DNA from: Paratrimastix pyriformis
Taxonomy: Eukaryota; Preaxostyla; Paratrimastigidae
Assembly: GCA_027972325.1 (NCBI GenBank)
Contig: JAPMOS010000156.1
Location: forward strand, 1-64,000
Reading direction: 5' to 3'
Length of the DNA stretch: 64,000 bases
Below the pieces are notes generated by a model that had not been told where the DNA came from, did no database searches, and was given only the letters and a program-made list of their open reading frames with translations. Below are positions 52,701 to 64,000 of this stretch, in pieces. Each line of letters opens with the position of its first letter. Position 1 is the first letter of the stretch. The translations under genes and the position numbers were made by a program.

Positions 52701-55700
52701 GGCCTGTCGGCTTGGGCTGGGGACACACAGAGGGAAGGGTGGTCCCCTCTGGAGGCCAAAAAAACGATTAATAAAACCTCTCTTTTGTCTCTGAGTGTGT
52801 ACACAAGAGGTCACAACATCTTCATCCACAACACCCAATCAACAACAACACCACCAACACTAACACCTACACCAACATGACGAAATGCTCGCATGATGAA
52901 GGGTCGGTCTTCTTCCGCATGGGTTCCGCGCACCCCCGGGCACCCACCGGGCACCTGGGCCCACCCTTGGCGGACCATGGGCTTTGCGAGCATGTCCAGG
53001 GACCAGCTGCACACGTGGCCGTCGGTGCTGGCCGTGATCAGGCTCGAGTCGTGCGCCGTGCCCACAACTAAGGTGCCGTACACAGGCTGGGTGTGGCCTG
53101 CGGCGGAACGGGGCCGGCGGCGGGAGGGGGGCGTGGGTCGGAGTGGCGTGTGTGTGTGAGTGAGTGCCGTCGATATCGAGGATGAGCATGAACAAAAGAC
53201 GACGTGGGTCTGCCCAGTTCCCCCTCGCCGTCCTCATCCGTCGCATCGCATCGCATCCGCATCCGCATCCGCATCGCATCGCATCGCATCGCATCGCATC
53301 GCATCGCATCGCATCGCATCGCATCGCATCGCATCGCATCGCATCGCATCGCATCGCATCGCATCGCCATTTCCCTCGAGCTGCACGTGATCCACAACCA
53401 CTCAAGCACCGGCCCGACGGAGGCGGCAGGTGATCCGAGGTGCGGACGCAGACCGTCGGAGGATGGAGTTCGCTGCACGGGGGTGGCCTTGTCCCGGGCG
53501 TCCCAGATGACGATCTGGCCGCTGAGCGGGGAGGCGCGGGGGGGGGGGGGGGGGGGGAAGGGAGGGGGACGTAGACGCGAGACGTGAACATGAGTGTGTG
53601 TGGAGCAAAGAAACTGATCGTGTGCCTGGGTGGAGGAGTGCATGAGGGCACGGAAAGGAGCGAGTGACTGAGCCGATGGCGTCGGTGGGGCGGCCATGCC
53701 TGGGGTGGGGTCGGCGATTGCGGTGGCTGTGATTTGACAGCTGTGGGTTTGGCTGCGATTTGACAGCTGTGGGTTTGGCTGCGATTTGACAGCTGTGGGT
53801 TTGGCTGTGAATTGACAGCTGTGGGTTTGGCTGCGATTTGACAGGGGTGCTGGTTTCACGCGGGTGGGGGTGGGGGGGCTTGTTGGTGAGGATTCACGGT
53901 CCACAAGGTAGATGTCCCTCCCAGGCCATCGGTGGGGACGGTGATGATGATGGGGGACGGGGGATAATCTTGCGACGGCAGTGTGGGGGTGCGGGGACCC
54001 GGACGGACTTGTAGCAGCCGCCGATCAGGATGGACGGCGAGTGCTTCGAGAAGGCAACCGAAGTGACCGGCGACTGCGCGAGAAGGACGCGTGGGGGGGC
54101 AAGATGCGGAGTGAGGGTCGAAAAAAGATTGGCCACTGCGAATGAAGCCCCCGCCCCGCAATGCGAAACGGGCAGCCCCCAGAGCCCAGAGCCAGGCCAC
54201 CGCCATCAGACGAACAGACAAATCGAAGCGCATGCACACAGGGCATCGCCATTGACAGACGGGGCAGGTGAAAGTCAGCTCGGGGGTGGTGGGCAGCCCC
54301 AGCGACCAGAGGCACACCTGGCCCTCGGGGTCGTTGCCCGTCTGCGAGGCCCGGGCCGAGTAGGCGGCTGCCACGACCTCTGGGTGCTGCGCGCGTGTGT
54401 GCGGGTCAGGACAGGGCGGAACGCATCAGGGGAAGAAGAGGAGGTACTTCACTTGGAGTGGTGTGCTTTGACACTGTACCGTTGTCACGGACTCTCCCTC
54501 TGTGGCAACTGGTTGGTTATGAAAAAAGAAACGAAGACGAAAAGAAGAAGAAGAGGAGGAGGAACCACGGAAACGAGGAGGACAACAGCGGGGGGAAGCC
54601 TGTGGGCGAGTGGGGCCATGCCTGAAACTGCCCCCCCCCCCCCCCCCCATTACTCCCTTCCCCCCCCCCCCCCCCCCCATCACTCCCTTCCCCCTCACCA
54701 CACCCTCATCACTCACCTACGCCCACAGGCAGCCAAGCTTCCGACGTGATGGGGAGGTTGGGTGGGGCTGGGCGTTGGGCGGTGAGCGTGTGTGTATGCG
54801 TCTGCGTGTGTGTGTGTGTGTGTGTGTGCGTCCCTTTGCTCGTCCCGTCCCGTGGTGGTGTGTGGCCTGGGGGGGATCCCCGGAGGTGGTGGCACTGCCC
54901 TTAGCGCTCCGATCAGTAGGCTCATTCTGGGTGCCACTACACTTTCCGGATCCACTCCCCGTCTCGTGGGGATGGACCGTTTTCTTTCTTCCTGTCCCTA
55001 CTTCTGCTCCCCCCCACACATTCTCCACACCCCGGCCCTGTCCCGTCCCGTCTCGTCCCGTCCCGTTCTTCATCGCGCCCCTCTGTGCTACGTGCGGCCT
55101 GCCCTGGTCGTGCTGTCGCTACGTCCCGTCCATGGTGCGCCGTCCCGTCCCGTCCCGTTCGTTGCCGTCCCGTCCCTCGCTTGTCTTGCCTGTGTCGGGG
55201 ACCCCCTTGGCGCAACACATGCTGCTGCCGTGCGATGTGGTGAGAGAGTGAGCTGTCCATCCACACTATGTGACGGATCCCTTGTGGGTCCTGATTTCCG
55301 GTCTCGGATGTTGACGTGCTCTTCCGCCTGAGCGCTTTGCCGTTGACCGACCCTTGTTCGCTGCCGCCTGCTTGCGTATGTTGGCTTGGTGGACGCTGCT
55401 TGACTATGGCACTTCCCTCGTGGATTGTGCCTACATTTCTTGCGGTGTCTTTCTTCCCTCTTTGTGGGGGGGGGGGGGGGGGGGGGGGGGGTTGTGGTTG
55501 TGGTTGTGGTTGTGATTGGGGCTGGGACCTTGAATGACCACTCGATGCTTGTGATGGCCCTGTGCTTGGCGTGGGCTTCATCGAAAAAGTGCGCCTGGAG
55601 CCGCATGCCCTCCTGGGCCACCGGCCTGCCACACAGACAGAACAGACAGGCACAGCAGACAGGCAGAACAGACAGAACAGACAGGCACAGCAGACAGGCA

Positions 55701-57727
55701 GAACAGACAGAGACAGGCAGGACAGACAGGCAGAACAGACAGGCAGAACAGACAGAAGGCAGAACAGACAGGAAGAACAGACAGGCAGAACAGACAGGCA
55801 GAACAGAGGCAAGACAGAGACAGAGACAAAAACGTCATTTCTCGACCCCATCCGCACCCGGACATGCTTCGCTTCCCCATCGCGCCATCGATCGCCGCCA
55901 GAAGGCCTTCCTCCAGCCATCCTCGGGTTGCCCCCCCACACGGTTCGGAGACCCCCATCTCACCCGCCCCACCGCAGACCTGTCCTCGTCCTCGTCCCCG
56001 TCGGCGTACGATCGCAGGATGTCCACGGCCTGGCTGCTCAGGGCCCGCTCCATCAGCCGGCTTGCCCGCGTAAAGAAGGCCTGCCGGGTGCGTGAGGCAT
56101 GTGTGTATGTGCGGCATGTGTGTATGTGCGGCATGTGTGTATGTGCGGCATGTGTGTATGTGCGGCATGTGTGTATGTGCGGCATGTGTGTCTGTGCGGC
56201 ATTTGTATGTGAGGCATGTGTATATGCGGCATGTGTGTATGTGCGGCACTTGTATGTGCGGCATGTGTGTATGTGTGCGTGTATGTGCGGCATGTGTATG
56301 TGCGGCAGCATGTGTGTATGTGCGGCATGTGTGTATGTGCGGCATATGCCTGTGAGACATGATGATATGCGCAGCCTGTGGATGTGCGGCATGCGTATGT
56401 GTGGCCTGTGAGGGGCAGCCGTGCGGCAGGCGCGTACACGTGGGATCATGTGCCTGTGTCGCATGTGTGATCGGATGCATATGCGAGGCATTTGTGGGGC
56501 AGGGGTATATCGCGTGGCGCTGATGCGGTGGCTGGAAGAAGGGGCGGCGGGGCGGGACGGACCTGGAAGTCGGGGTCGGCGTACAGGTCGCGGCGCTCCT
56601 CAAGGGTCATCTCTGCCAACCCACCCCACAGCCCACGTCCCCCACACCCCGGTGAGGCCGTGTCTGGGGCTCCGGTGCCTGTGCTGCGCGTGTCCGTGCC
56701 CCGGGCCCAACCCCCTTGCGTGTGGCATGCAAGGAGCCGGGGGAGAGTAGGGTCAACAGCACCAGACCTCGCAATGGGGGGACCCTGCGATCCGTGGGGT
56801 GGGCATGATACCCGTCATCATCGGGTGTGCCGGCCGCCAGCAGGGTGGGGGTGGGGGGTGGGGGCGAGGAGTGAGCGTGATGTCACTGGCCGGCTGCCTG
56901 ACTGTGGGCTGTAGGGGACGCTCGGCAGGGCGCGCAGAACTTGTCTTTTGGGATCGCCTCTGCTTCCTCCTCCTCACCGTCGGCGCCCTTGATCGCGGGT
57001 GTCCCCCCGGGTGCAGCAGCCGCCTCCGGTCCCTCCCCTGGAGAGACCGGTGTGGGGGTCGGTGCCGAAGAGACGGGGGCCTGCGCCGGCGCGGAGTCGG
57101 TCGACGCCTCGACGAGTGTCTGGGTTTCCTTCTCGTACTTCTCGGCCAACTGCAGTGCAGGGGCGATGGTCCCCCCGGGGAAGGGCGACGCGAGGTGGGT
57201 GAAGTGAGTGCCACAAAGAGAACAGACTGCCGGAGTGATCGCAATTTGGATGACGTCGCTCAGTTCTAAGTGAACCGGCTTCCGCCTAACAGAAGGAGAT
57301 CGCCGGAAGTGGGGTTATCGATACCACGGACGGTGGGGAGGTCGCAGGGACGCTGTCAGCAGAGACCCCGGCGGTTTCGACAACGGGGACAACTGCCGGG
57401 GCCGCAGGAGCCAGGGCCACTGAAGCTTTTGGGGGCTCTGAAGATCCAGTGAGGGGCGGCGGAGGGAATGAAAAGGCAAGGACCAGTTTTCATCTCAAGG
57501 ACCCGAGTAATCTCCTGCAAAACAAAGCAAGAGCGTGAGTTGCAAACGTTCCGAGACTCGACCTCCAGCTTCTTTCGATTTTCTTCGGTCTTTTGGCGCA
57601 TGAGGGCAAGCTTGGCCTTCTTAATGTCCAAGGCCTCTCTTCTGAGCTTTTCTTGTTCCTGAAAGTGGCTAAGCTCGATCCCGAACCACAGAACACAGAC
57701 TTTTCTCTCTTCGTCCTCGTTTCGCAT
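49785..57727 (-). CDS. DYNC1I: Cytoplasmic dynein 1 intermediate chain
   Basis: Cargo-binding WD40 subunit of cytoplasmic dynein; binds heavy chain, light chains and dynactin p150. Twenty exons rebuilt: 57727-57701, 57658-57548, 57514-57484, 57437-57332, 57285-57228, 57149-56903, 56612-56563, 56080-55980, 55625-55529, 54386-54261, 54073-54009, 53521-53454, 53097-52976, 52633-52503, 52298-52217, 51847-51791, 51607-51545, 51346-51265, 51027-50818, 49982-49785. N-terminal charged coiled coil ([10 protein letters not shown]), then the LC8-binding YEKETQT, then WD repeats: [85 protein letters not shown]. The exon 6/7 join (donor GTCAGG) is the least certain. The C-terminus is unusual: [10 protein letters not shown] followed by a run of about 30 Gln with Leu. 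Confidence 0.96.
52706..52899 (-). repeat. Dispersed intronic element, copy 2
   Basis: Reverse complement of 33606-33740: 98 identical bases (52802-52899), 61 bases absent from the other copy (52741-52801, containing TTTTATTAATCG), then 35 identical bases (52706-52740). It sits in the dynein intron 52975-52634 in the sense direction. Confidence 0.93.
53240..53368. repeat. (GCATC)n microsatellite
   Basis: About 24 copies of the 5-mer CATCG in the dynein intron between 53454 and 53097. Confidence 0.95.
53715..53845. repeat. 26-bp minisatellite
   Basis: Five copies of GATTTGACAGCTGTGGGTTTG-type units in the dynein intron between 54009 and 53521. Confidence 0.93.
54630..54840. repeat. Poly-C runs and (GT)n
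   Basis: Two runs of 17-20 C joined by ATTACTCCCTTC, then TGTG repeats near 54806. On the dynein sense strand the C runs are G runs, within intron 9 (55528-54387). Confidence 0.88.
55625..55835. repeat. CAGACAGGCAGAA minisatellite
   Basis: Irregular 10-15 bp CAGACAGGCAGAA units in the dynein intron 55979-55626, similar in kind to the NRPS block at 2.7-3.1 kb. Confidence 0.92.
56090..56425. repeat. 18-bp GTGTGTATGTGCGGCAT minisatellite
   Basis: About fifteen copies, perfect at first and degenerate towards 56.4 kb, in the dynein intron 56562-56081. Confidence 0.94.
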
Positions 57728-58371
57728 AATGGGTGATAGTAAAGAGAACCCCGCCGGTGGGGTGCTCACTGCAGGAAAAGTCGCGCAGCAATCGGGCGGA
57801 CGGAATTAAACGGGGTGAACTGATGAAAACGAAGCAAAATAGCTATTAGCTGCCAGGAAAGAAAGCAAATCCACTCGGCCCTCTGGTCCCCGCTGCGACC
57901 AAGATCTTAACAACTGGGTCGAGGCGATGCCGACTTCTGATCGAGTCCTGACCTCGCACCCTCCTCTCTCCCATCCTCTCCCCTCTCCCTCTCTCCTCCT
58001 CCTCCTCTCCCCTCCTCTCCCTCCTCTCCCCTCTCCCCCTCCTCTCCCCTCCTCTCCCCTCCTCTCCTCCTCTCCCCCTCCTCTCCCGCGTGGGCCTGGG
58101 TTAGGACCCCGGATCCGGTTGACGTCCTCCCGTAGGGCGCCCCCGGGCCTTTCGATCATGATCTGCCACCTGCATCGAGAGCTTCGTCTCAGAGGAATCG
58201 CCTCCAACACAACGTTTCTCTTCGCCTGGGTCCTGACAAATCCACAGCGTATGTGTAGAAAACAAACACTGGTGATTGTCGGGGTTCAAAGCCAGATGGG
58301 CAAATTTTGACACTGTAAAACCGCCGTCACCCTTCGGTGTTTCACCCAGTCATTTCATCGAAGTCGTCTCG
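57728..58371. promoter_or_regulatory. Shared divergent promoter, dynein IC / DEAH helicase
   Basis: 644 bp between start codons with a CT-rich tract (57955-58090, CTCCCCTCCTCTC units). No TATA box is obvious. The tract could be a promoter pyrimidine element or plain repeat. Confidence 0.55.
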
Positions 58372-61300
58372 ATGAGCGAGCGTGAGAGAGCACCTGAGCG
58401 ACGGTTTGTTGATGGTTTTGCGCTGTGCAGTTCATCATCTTTCACTTTTCTTCCGATTCCGTAGCAGCTACGATGATGAACGGGATCGCGAAAAAAGACC
58501 CCGCTACGATGATTCTGATCACCCGGCGCCATTCGGGGAGCGTGGTGGTTTCCGTGGTCGTGGTTTCCGTGGCGGGTTCCGCGGAAGAGGGCGTGGCGGA
58601 TTCCGCGGTCGCGGCCGCGGGCGTGGTGGTTTCCGTGGGCGCGGCGGCTTCCGTGGCGGCCGCGGTGGACGAGCTCGTCTGCTTTTGGCAGAGTTGTTTT
58701 CCAGCCGGAGATTTTCATCTTCCTTTTTTCCAGCCAACGCCCGCTCAAACCCCGACCCGCCTGCCGAATTTCTTTTGACTGACTATACCGCACAGAGCAC
58801 GGAGAGTTCTTCAGCAACAGATGCTTTTCTGCAAGAGAACCGCGTGGCCTACCAGAAGGAAAAACAACAATCAGGTCATCGAATCAGTCCTCTTTCTCCT
58901 TGATCCTGATCTCCCTGCAGCGCAAAAATCCGAAGAAATGCGCCACCGTCGTGAGACTGTGGAGGCCCAGCTGAAGAATCTTCCTATTCAGGCACATCTC
59001 GCCGACATTGTTGCATCGCCCTCCCAGGTGAAAATTGTCATGGGACCTACAGGTACCGGAAAGGTCTGTGACAACTCTCCATGAACACCAAAAAAATACA
59101 AACGAAACAAATATGCGGTCTCAACAACAATACAAACAACCTGCGTTCTCGGTAACCCCTCCGCCCGCAGAGTACCTGCGTGCCCCTGGCGCTGCTCAAG
59201 GCTGCGGATGAGGCCAACCAGGTGGTCAAGATCCTGGTGGTGCAGCCGCGTCGGCTGGCAGCCACGACCCTTGCAAAACGGTCCCTCCTCCTCCCCTCCT
59301 CCTTCCTCCCCTCTTTCCTCCTCTTCTCCCCCTTCTCCTTCCTCCCTCTTTTCTCTTCCCCCTTGCGGCGGGCGGCGCGGGCGGGGTGATGGGGTGGGAT
59401 GGTCTTTTGCCGCCCGATTATCATCCCCACCATGTGCTTCCAGGCTGTCCCTCGCCCGCGGGACGGAACTTGGCGGAGAGATCGGGTTCATCATCGGTGG
59501 CACCAATTGGTCCGCACTGCCCGCCGACCCAATGAGCCGCTCGCTCCTCTTCTGGGCTCTTCCATCCTCGTCGGGGATCATCCACGCTCCTCGTCTCTGC
59601 ACTCCTCGTCTCGTCTTTGCACTCCTCGTCTCGTCTTTGCACTCCTCGTCTCGTCTTTGCACTCCTCGTCTCGTCTTTGCACTCCTCGTCTCGTCTTTGC
59701 ACTCCTCGTCTCGTCTTTGCACTCCTCGTTTCTCGTTTGTGTCTTTTGTCCGACGCCCACTCTTCGCAGCCCTTATGCCTCGCCCTTCGACCCTCCCGCG
59801 GATCGTCACCCGGGGCCCACACCCGCTCCTTCGCCTCGCTCATCGCCCCTCTTGGCGCACCCCTCTTGGCGCACCCCTCTTGGCGCACCCCTCTTGGCGC
59901 ACCCCTCTCCAGCACGACCCCGCAGACCCGCCTGATCGCCGTCACCACGGGTATCCTCCGCGAGATGCTCATCCGCCGGCAGTTCCTCTACGAGTTCTCC
60001 CACATCGTCATGTCGGTCTCTGCCGAATGCGCGCGTGCCTCCCTTGGCGGGTGCGCATCGAGGGCCGGCGTTTGTCTTCGCTTTGCGCTTGCGTGGCACC
60101 CCCACACACACACACACACACACACACAATTGTGGCAGGCCCTGCATACGCTCAGGGTTGAGGATTGGCACGCACACACATCCCCACCCCGCACATAATT
60201 GTGACTTCACTCAGTGTTGAGCACTGGCACGCACACACATCCATCTCACGCGCCTCTCCCCCTCCGGCGCAGCGACGAGGTTCACGAACGGGCCATCGAC
60301 ACGGACCTGGCCATGGCCTGCCTGAAGGAGCTCCTGCAGCGGAACGACAAGCTCAGCCTGCTGCTCATGTCGGCCACCCTCAACCCCACCGAGCTCGTCA
60401 GCTACTTCACCCTGGGCTCGGCCGTGGTCCGGACCCCGCGCGTGTTCAACGTCACCCAAGGTCCACACCGTTTTCCTCTGGCCACGCCCCAGCATCCCTC
60501 CCCCCCCCTCGGATCGGACTTGTTCACGGCCGGTGCTGAGATCTGATGAGGTCGACTCTCACTTTTTTCCCTTCTGTCCGGGAATGACTTCACGTGCAGG
60601 CATGCATCCGATCACCATCGGCTACTTGGAAGAGGCCACGGCGATGCTCTCGATGCCCCCCCAGGAGCGCGAGAGTCAGTCCTTCCGCCTTTTCTGCCCC
60701 CATCCATCCATCACGCACCCGTTCCTCATTCCCCCTATGCCACATGAAACCCACCCCTCCTCGTACGTCCCTTTGCAGAGGCCCTGGCCGTGCCCCGGCA
60801 CCCGCCCTTGCTGAGCATCCCTCGGCGCGACGCCCTGGCGGCCTTCATCAAGCACCTGCACGGCAGCCAGCCTCGGGACAAAGCCATGCTGGTCTTCCTG
60901 CCCGGCATCGCCTCGATCACCGAGTTCGCCGACAAGCTGCACACCGTTGAAGGGATCAAGGTCCGTGTGGTGGCTGTGAGGCGCAATGCAGTGCTGTGTA
61001 TGTGGGCTGGACGGAGGCTTAGATTGGCGCCATACCGCATGTGGGCAAAAAATGGTGGGGCATGACGGCTGGTCGGTGGAACGCGTGGCGTGCCTGGCGC
61101 CCAGTGCGTTGCTGTGCTGGTCTCAGGCTCGCCCTGACTCTGTCATTCCGCTTTCTGCCGCACGGGGCACGGGCGCAGGTGTACGCGCTCCACTCGACTG
61201 TGGAAATCGACGAGCAGCTAAAGGCCATGGCGCCCCCGGCCCCCAACCACCGCAAGGTCCGTGCCGATGCGATGGGCATCTTTGCCCGCTGGCGTTCTGG

Positions 61301-64000
61301 CCTCGTTTCACCTGCTGAACATTCCGATGAGATCCCCCTTGGATGTGGAGATGAACCGTCGTGTACCTGGGCTACCCCCACGTGGCAGGTTTTTGGCACG
61401 TGTCTGCCTCCTCCGTATGCGAACAACTGTGTGCATCATGGCTGCCTGTGTCTGCGCCTGTCTCTGTTCGTCTCTGTTCGTCTCTGTTCGTCTCTGTTCG
61501 TCTCTGTTCGTCTCTGTTCGTCTCTGTTCGTCTCTGTTCGTCTCTGTTCGTCTCTGTTCGTCTCTGTTCGTCTCTGTTCGTCTCTGTTCGTCTCTGTTCG
61601 TCTCTGTTCGTCTCTGTTCGTCTCTGTTCGTCTCTGTTCGTCTCTGTTCGTCTCTGTTCGTCTCTGTCCTGTTGACCGACCGCTCACGTTCCGGCTTGGT
61701 TCTGGTCGGCCATGGGCAGGTCATCCTGGCCACCAACGTGGCCGAGTCCTCGCTGACCGTTGAAGATGTGGCCATCATCATCGACGGCTGCATGGAGAAG
61801 CGTGTCACCTACGACCTGGCCACCCGCCAGTCCAACTTGGGTGAGGTCCGCACTTGTGTTCCAATCTGCCTGATGATGCCAGATGTGTGTGGAGCAAAGA
61901 GACTGACCGGAAGGGGGGAGGTCTCTGGATGGACGTCACAACTCACAGACTTGGGTCCTGTGTGGCAAAGCGAAAAGTCAAACACAGACCCCGGGTCATC
62001 TCCATCCCGGTCACCTCCACTCGAATCAAAAGAATATTTTGGGGCCCCGATCGATCGCCCTCTCCGAGCAGTGTCGGTGCGAGCGCAGAGCGCATCGTTC
62101 GATGATGACAGATCGGTGCGCGTCCACAAACCCATCCCATCCATCCATCTGGTCGGGCGGCATCAGGGGCTCCCACGGGAGGACCGGCGGTAGGGTGAGG
62201 TGCCCCTGCGTGTGCCCGTCGACACGCATCTTCGGATATGCGGTGTCTGTGGAAATACCTGAATATGAGGGCTGCCGTTTCGATGAGGATGTGGATGGGA
62301 CCCTGTCACACCTGCCACTTCTTGCGATCCCCCGCTAGTGTCTGATCAGCAAGGCGACGGCCATCCAGCGCACGGGCCGCACGGGCCGCGTCGGGCCTGG
62401 CACGGTCTGTCCTGATCCGCCGCCACATGCGTTTCTGTGCATCTGCCACGATTTCCGCCCGTCCTCCTCCAGGGCCACACGCCCGTATCCTCCATCCCCC
62501 TCCATCCCCTCCATCCCCCTCCATCCCCCTCCATCCCCCCTCCATCCCCTCCATCCATCCCCCTCCATCCCCCTCCATCCCCCCCCCCCCCCCCCCATCC
62601 CCCCTCACAATGGAGCTCCCCGGACGATCAGGGTCCCTCATTCTCTCTCGTGGTCTGCGGGGTTGGCTAGGTGTACCGGTGGCTGACGAGGGCCGAGTTC
62701 GACCAGCTGGACGACGTCACGGCCCCCGAAATCCAGCGGCTGCCCTCGACCTGGTCCGCTGTTGCTCCCCTGCCCTCCCGCGGCATGTTCCCTCCCGCTC
62801 CCGCGCTCCCGTGCTCACCGAGACACCATGTGCATGTGCGCCTGGGCGACCTCCCGCCCTCTGTTGGCCGCGCCGATGCACAGATTGTCCTCAAGCTGGC
62901 CCAGCTCAACTTCGCCCATCCCGTCGAGACCCTCCGTCCGTCCCCCCCTGTATCCGCCCCTCTCGCCATGCGGCGAATGCCAAGAGCTTGTCTGATCCTT
63001 CCCTCTTCCCTTCTCCTCTTCCCGTTCCGCCCGAGTGCTCCATGTCGCCTCCTTCCCCTTCCTCCTTCCCTTCCCTCCTTCCTCTTCCTTTCCTCCTTCC
63101 CTCCTTCCTCCTTCCTCCTTCCTCCTTCCCTCCTTCCCCTCCTTCCCCTTCCTCCTTCCCTCCTTCCCTCCTTCCCCTCCTTCCCTCCTTCCCTCCTTCC
63201 CTCCTTCCCTCCTTCCCTCCTTCCCTCCTTCCCTCCTTCCCTCCTTCCCTCCTTCCCTCCTTCCCACCCTCCACCAAACCCAAACCCACCCGGCCGCACA
63301 CAGGGCGCCTTTCTGGCACGGCTGCCCATCGACCTGCAACTGGGGCTGCTGGTCATGTACGGCCACGTATTCGGCTGCTTCGAGGACGCCCTCATCGCGG
63401 CCGCCATCATGGCCCGGCGCAACCCCATCCTCAATCCACGCGAGCAGGCCGCCCGCTCTGACCAGGCCCTGCGCGAGTACGGGTCTGCTGTGACTCTTTG
63501 CGTGGGGCTGGCCAACTCTTGTGCGTGCGCGCCGCCGTTCCCCTCTTCAGTATACTTCCGCATGGAGCTGTCCATCTGTGTCGTCCGGTGAGCCGATCAT
63601 CGCGCAGGATGTGCGCGATCCACCATGACCGTGGGACAAGCGCCGACGGGATGCAAGTGGGGAGGCGGGAGGGAGTTTGCGTGACTTTTACCTGTCTGGT
63701 CGTCCAGTTTGTCTCGCTGTGACGTCCTGTTTCTCCGAGTGTCTCCTCGCTCACCCACTTGACGTGCCTCTCGGTTCGTCTCATCCGGCACTCCACGCAC
63801 CTCCCACCTGCCCACCCGGTTCCACATCACGCCGTGCTCGCCACTTTTCGCCGATTTGGGGGCTGCTCGGTCGCGCTCTCGTCTCGGCCCATCTGTGGCC
63901 CAGAAAAGCGACCTCAAACTTGCCCCCACGCTCACGGCCAAACCTCTTCCTTCCCTGCGCCCACAGATCGGCCGCCGGCTCGGACGTGCTGGCGGGCGTG
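58372..64000 (+). CDS. DEAH-box RNA helicase, TDRD9/spindle-E-like (3' end outside window)
   Basis: Exons 58372-58403, 58465-58676, 58734-58874, 58921-59063, 59171-59280, 59444-59509, 59913-60011, 60273-60460, 60600-60674, 60779-60960, 61179-61256, 61720-61845, 62339-62404, 62671-62760, 62884-62922, 63304-63482, 63967 onward. The N-terminus is an FRGRG/RGG tract, RNA-binding. Motif I GPTGTGK joins STCVPLALL across an intron; Ia is QPRRLAA; II is VIDEVHER, formed by splicing 60011 to 60273; III is MSATL; IV LVFLPG; V ATNVAESSLT; VI QRTGRTGR, formed by exon 62339-62404. After it, YRWLTRAEFDQ, PEIQRLPST and GHVFGCFEDALIAAA resemble the winged-helix and ratchet of TDRD9/spindle-E more than other DEAH proteins. 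A Tudor domain would lie outside the window. In animals this family works in the piRNA pathway; that role is only inference here. Confidence 0.88.
59590..59735. repeat. 20-bp minisatellite in helicase intron
   Basis: CTCGTCTCGTCTTTGCACTC, about seven perfect copies in the intron 59510-59912, followed by CCCCTCTTGGCGCA units (59850-59905). Confidence 0.95.
61457..61667. repeat. 10-bp TCTCTGTTCG minisatellite
   Basis: About 21 perfect tandem copies in the helicase intron 61257-61719. Confidence 0.96.
62485..62600. repeat. CCCCCTCCATC repeat
   Basis: C-rich 10-12 bp units ending in a run of about 17 C, in the helicase intron 62405-62670. Confidence 0.92.
63045..63268. repeat. CCTTCCCT repeat
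   Basis: CT-only 8-bp units, more regular towards the right, in the helicase intron 62923-63303. The tract is a very long pyrimidine run before the splice acceptor. Confidence 0.94.

Noticed and set aside
61457-61667. CRISPR-like array of short direct repeats
   Set aside because: Repeats abut each other with no spacers; this and the 20-bp, 18-bp and 26-bp arrays are plain minisatellites in introns of a eukaryote.
61841-61850. Canonical GTGAGG donor at the end of helicase exon 12
   Set aside because: The same spot offers GTCCGC four bases further, which gives an in-frame join to the motif VI exon; GTGAGG would not.

Overview
The window is nuclear DNA from a GC-rich, intron-rich unicellular eukaryote. 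Nearly every gene is cut by short-to-medium spliceosomal introns ending in YAG. The introns and intergenic gaps are packed with microsatellites, above all (GAT/ATC)n broken by the motif GATTGGAT, plus (TCC)n, (CAG)n, (AAC)n and 5-26 bp minisatellites. Gene content (cytoplasmic dynein intermediate chain, enkurin, FTCD, SLC35E3, PHOSPHO-type phosphatase, Fes1, a fungal-FAS-like acyltransferase) suggests a protist in or near Obazoa/Opisthokonta with a ciliary heritage. I cannot name the species, and the high GC blocks a codon-based guess.

Layout. 1-26.3 kb, minus strand: one giant non-ribosomal peptide synthetase gene, 18 or more exons, running off the left edge. It begins with a fatty-acid-synthase-type starter acyltransferase (SAT) and an ACP. 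Modules C-A-T, C-A-T, C-A-T, C-A-T follow, then a fifth condensation domain whose 3' part is outside the window. The order implies an N-acylated lipopeptide; adenylation domain 2 carries an almost exact glycine code. 26.5-28.4 kb (-): SLC35E3-like transporter, divergent from 28.65-31.6 kb (+) formiminotransferase-cyclodeaminase. Then a broken copy of a secreted Gly-rich protein (-), Fes1-type Hsp70 exchange factor (+), the intact secreted Gly-rich protein (-), PHOSPHO phosphatase (+), enkurin (+), a double tetraspanin-like membrane protein (+), an unrecognised P-loop protein with two SAP motifs (+), and a RING/coiled-coil/LRR protein with one leucine-rich repeat per exon (+). 49.8-57.7 kb (-): dynein intermediate chain in 20 exons, divergent from a DEAH RNA helicase of TDRD9/spindle-E type (+, 58.4 kb to the right edge).

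The most striking property of the window as a whole is its 5' splice site. Exon joins fixed by protein homology and reading phase show GT-C-(C/T)-G-(C/T) almost everywhere, in place of GT-R-A-G-T. Using this rule I could rebuild the known proteins exon by exon, including very short exons. A 98-bp sequence, identical in introns of two unrelated genes and in the sense orientation of both, suggests a mobile intronic element. All calls come from reading the sequence; no database search was possible.
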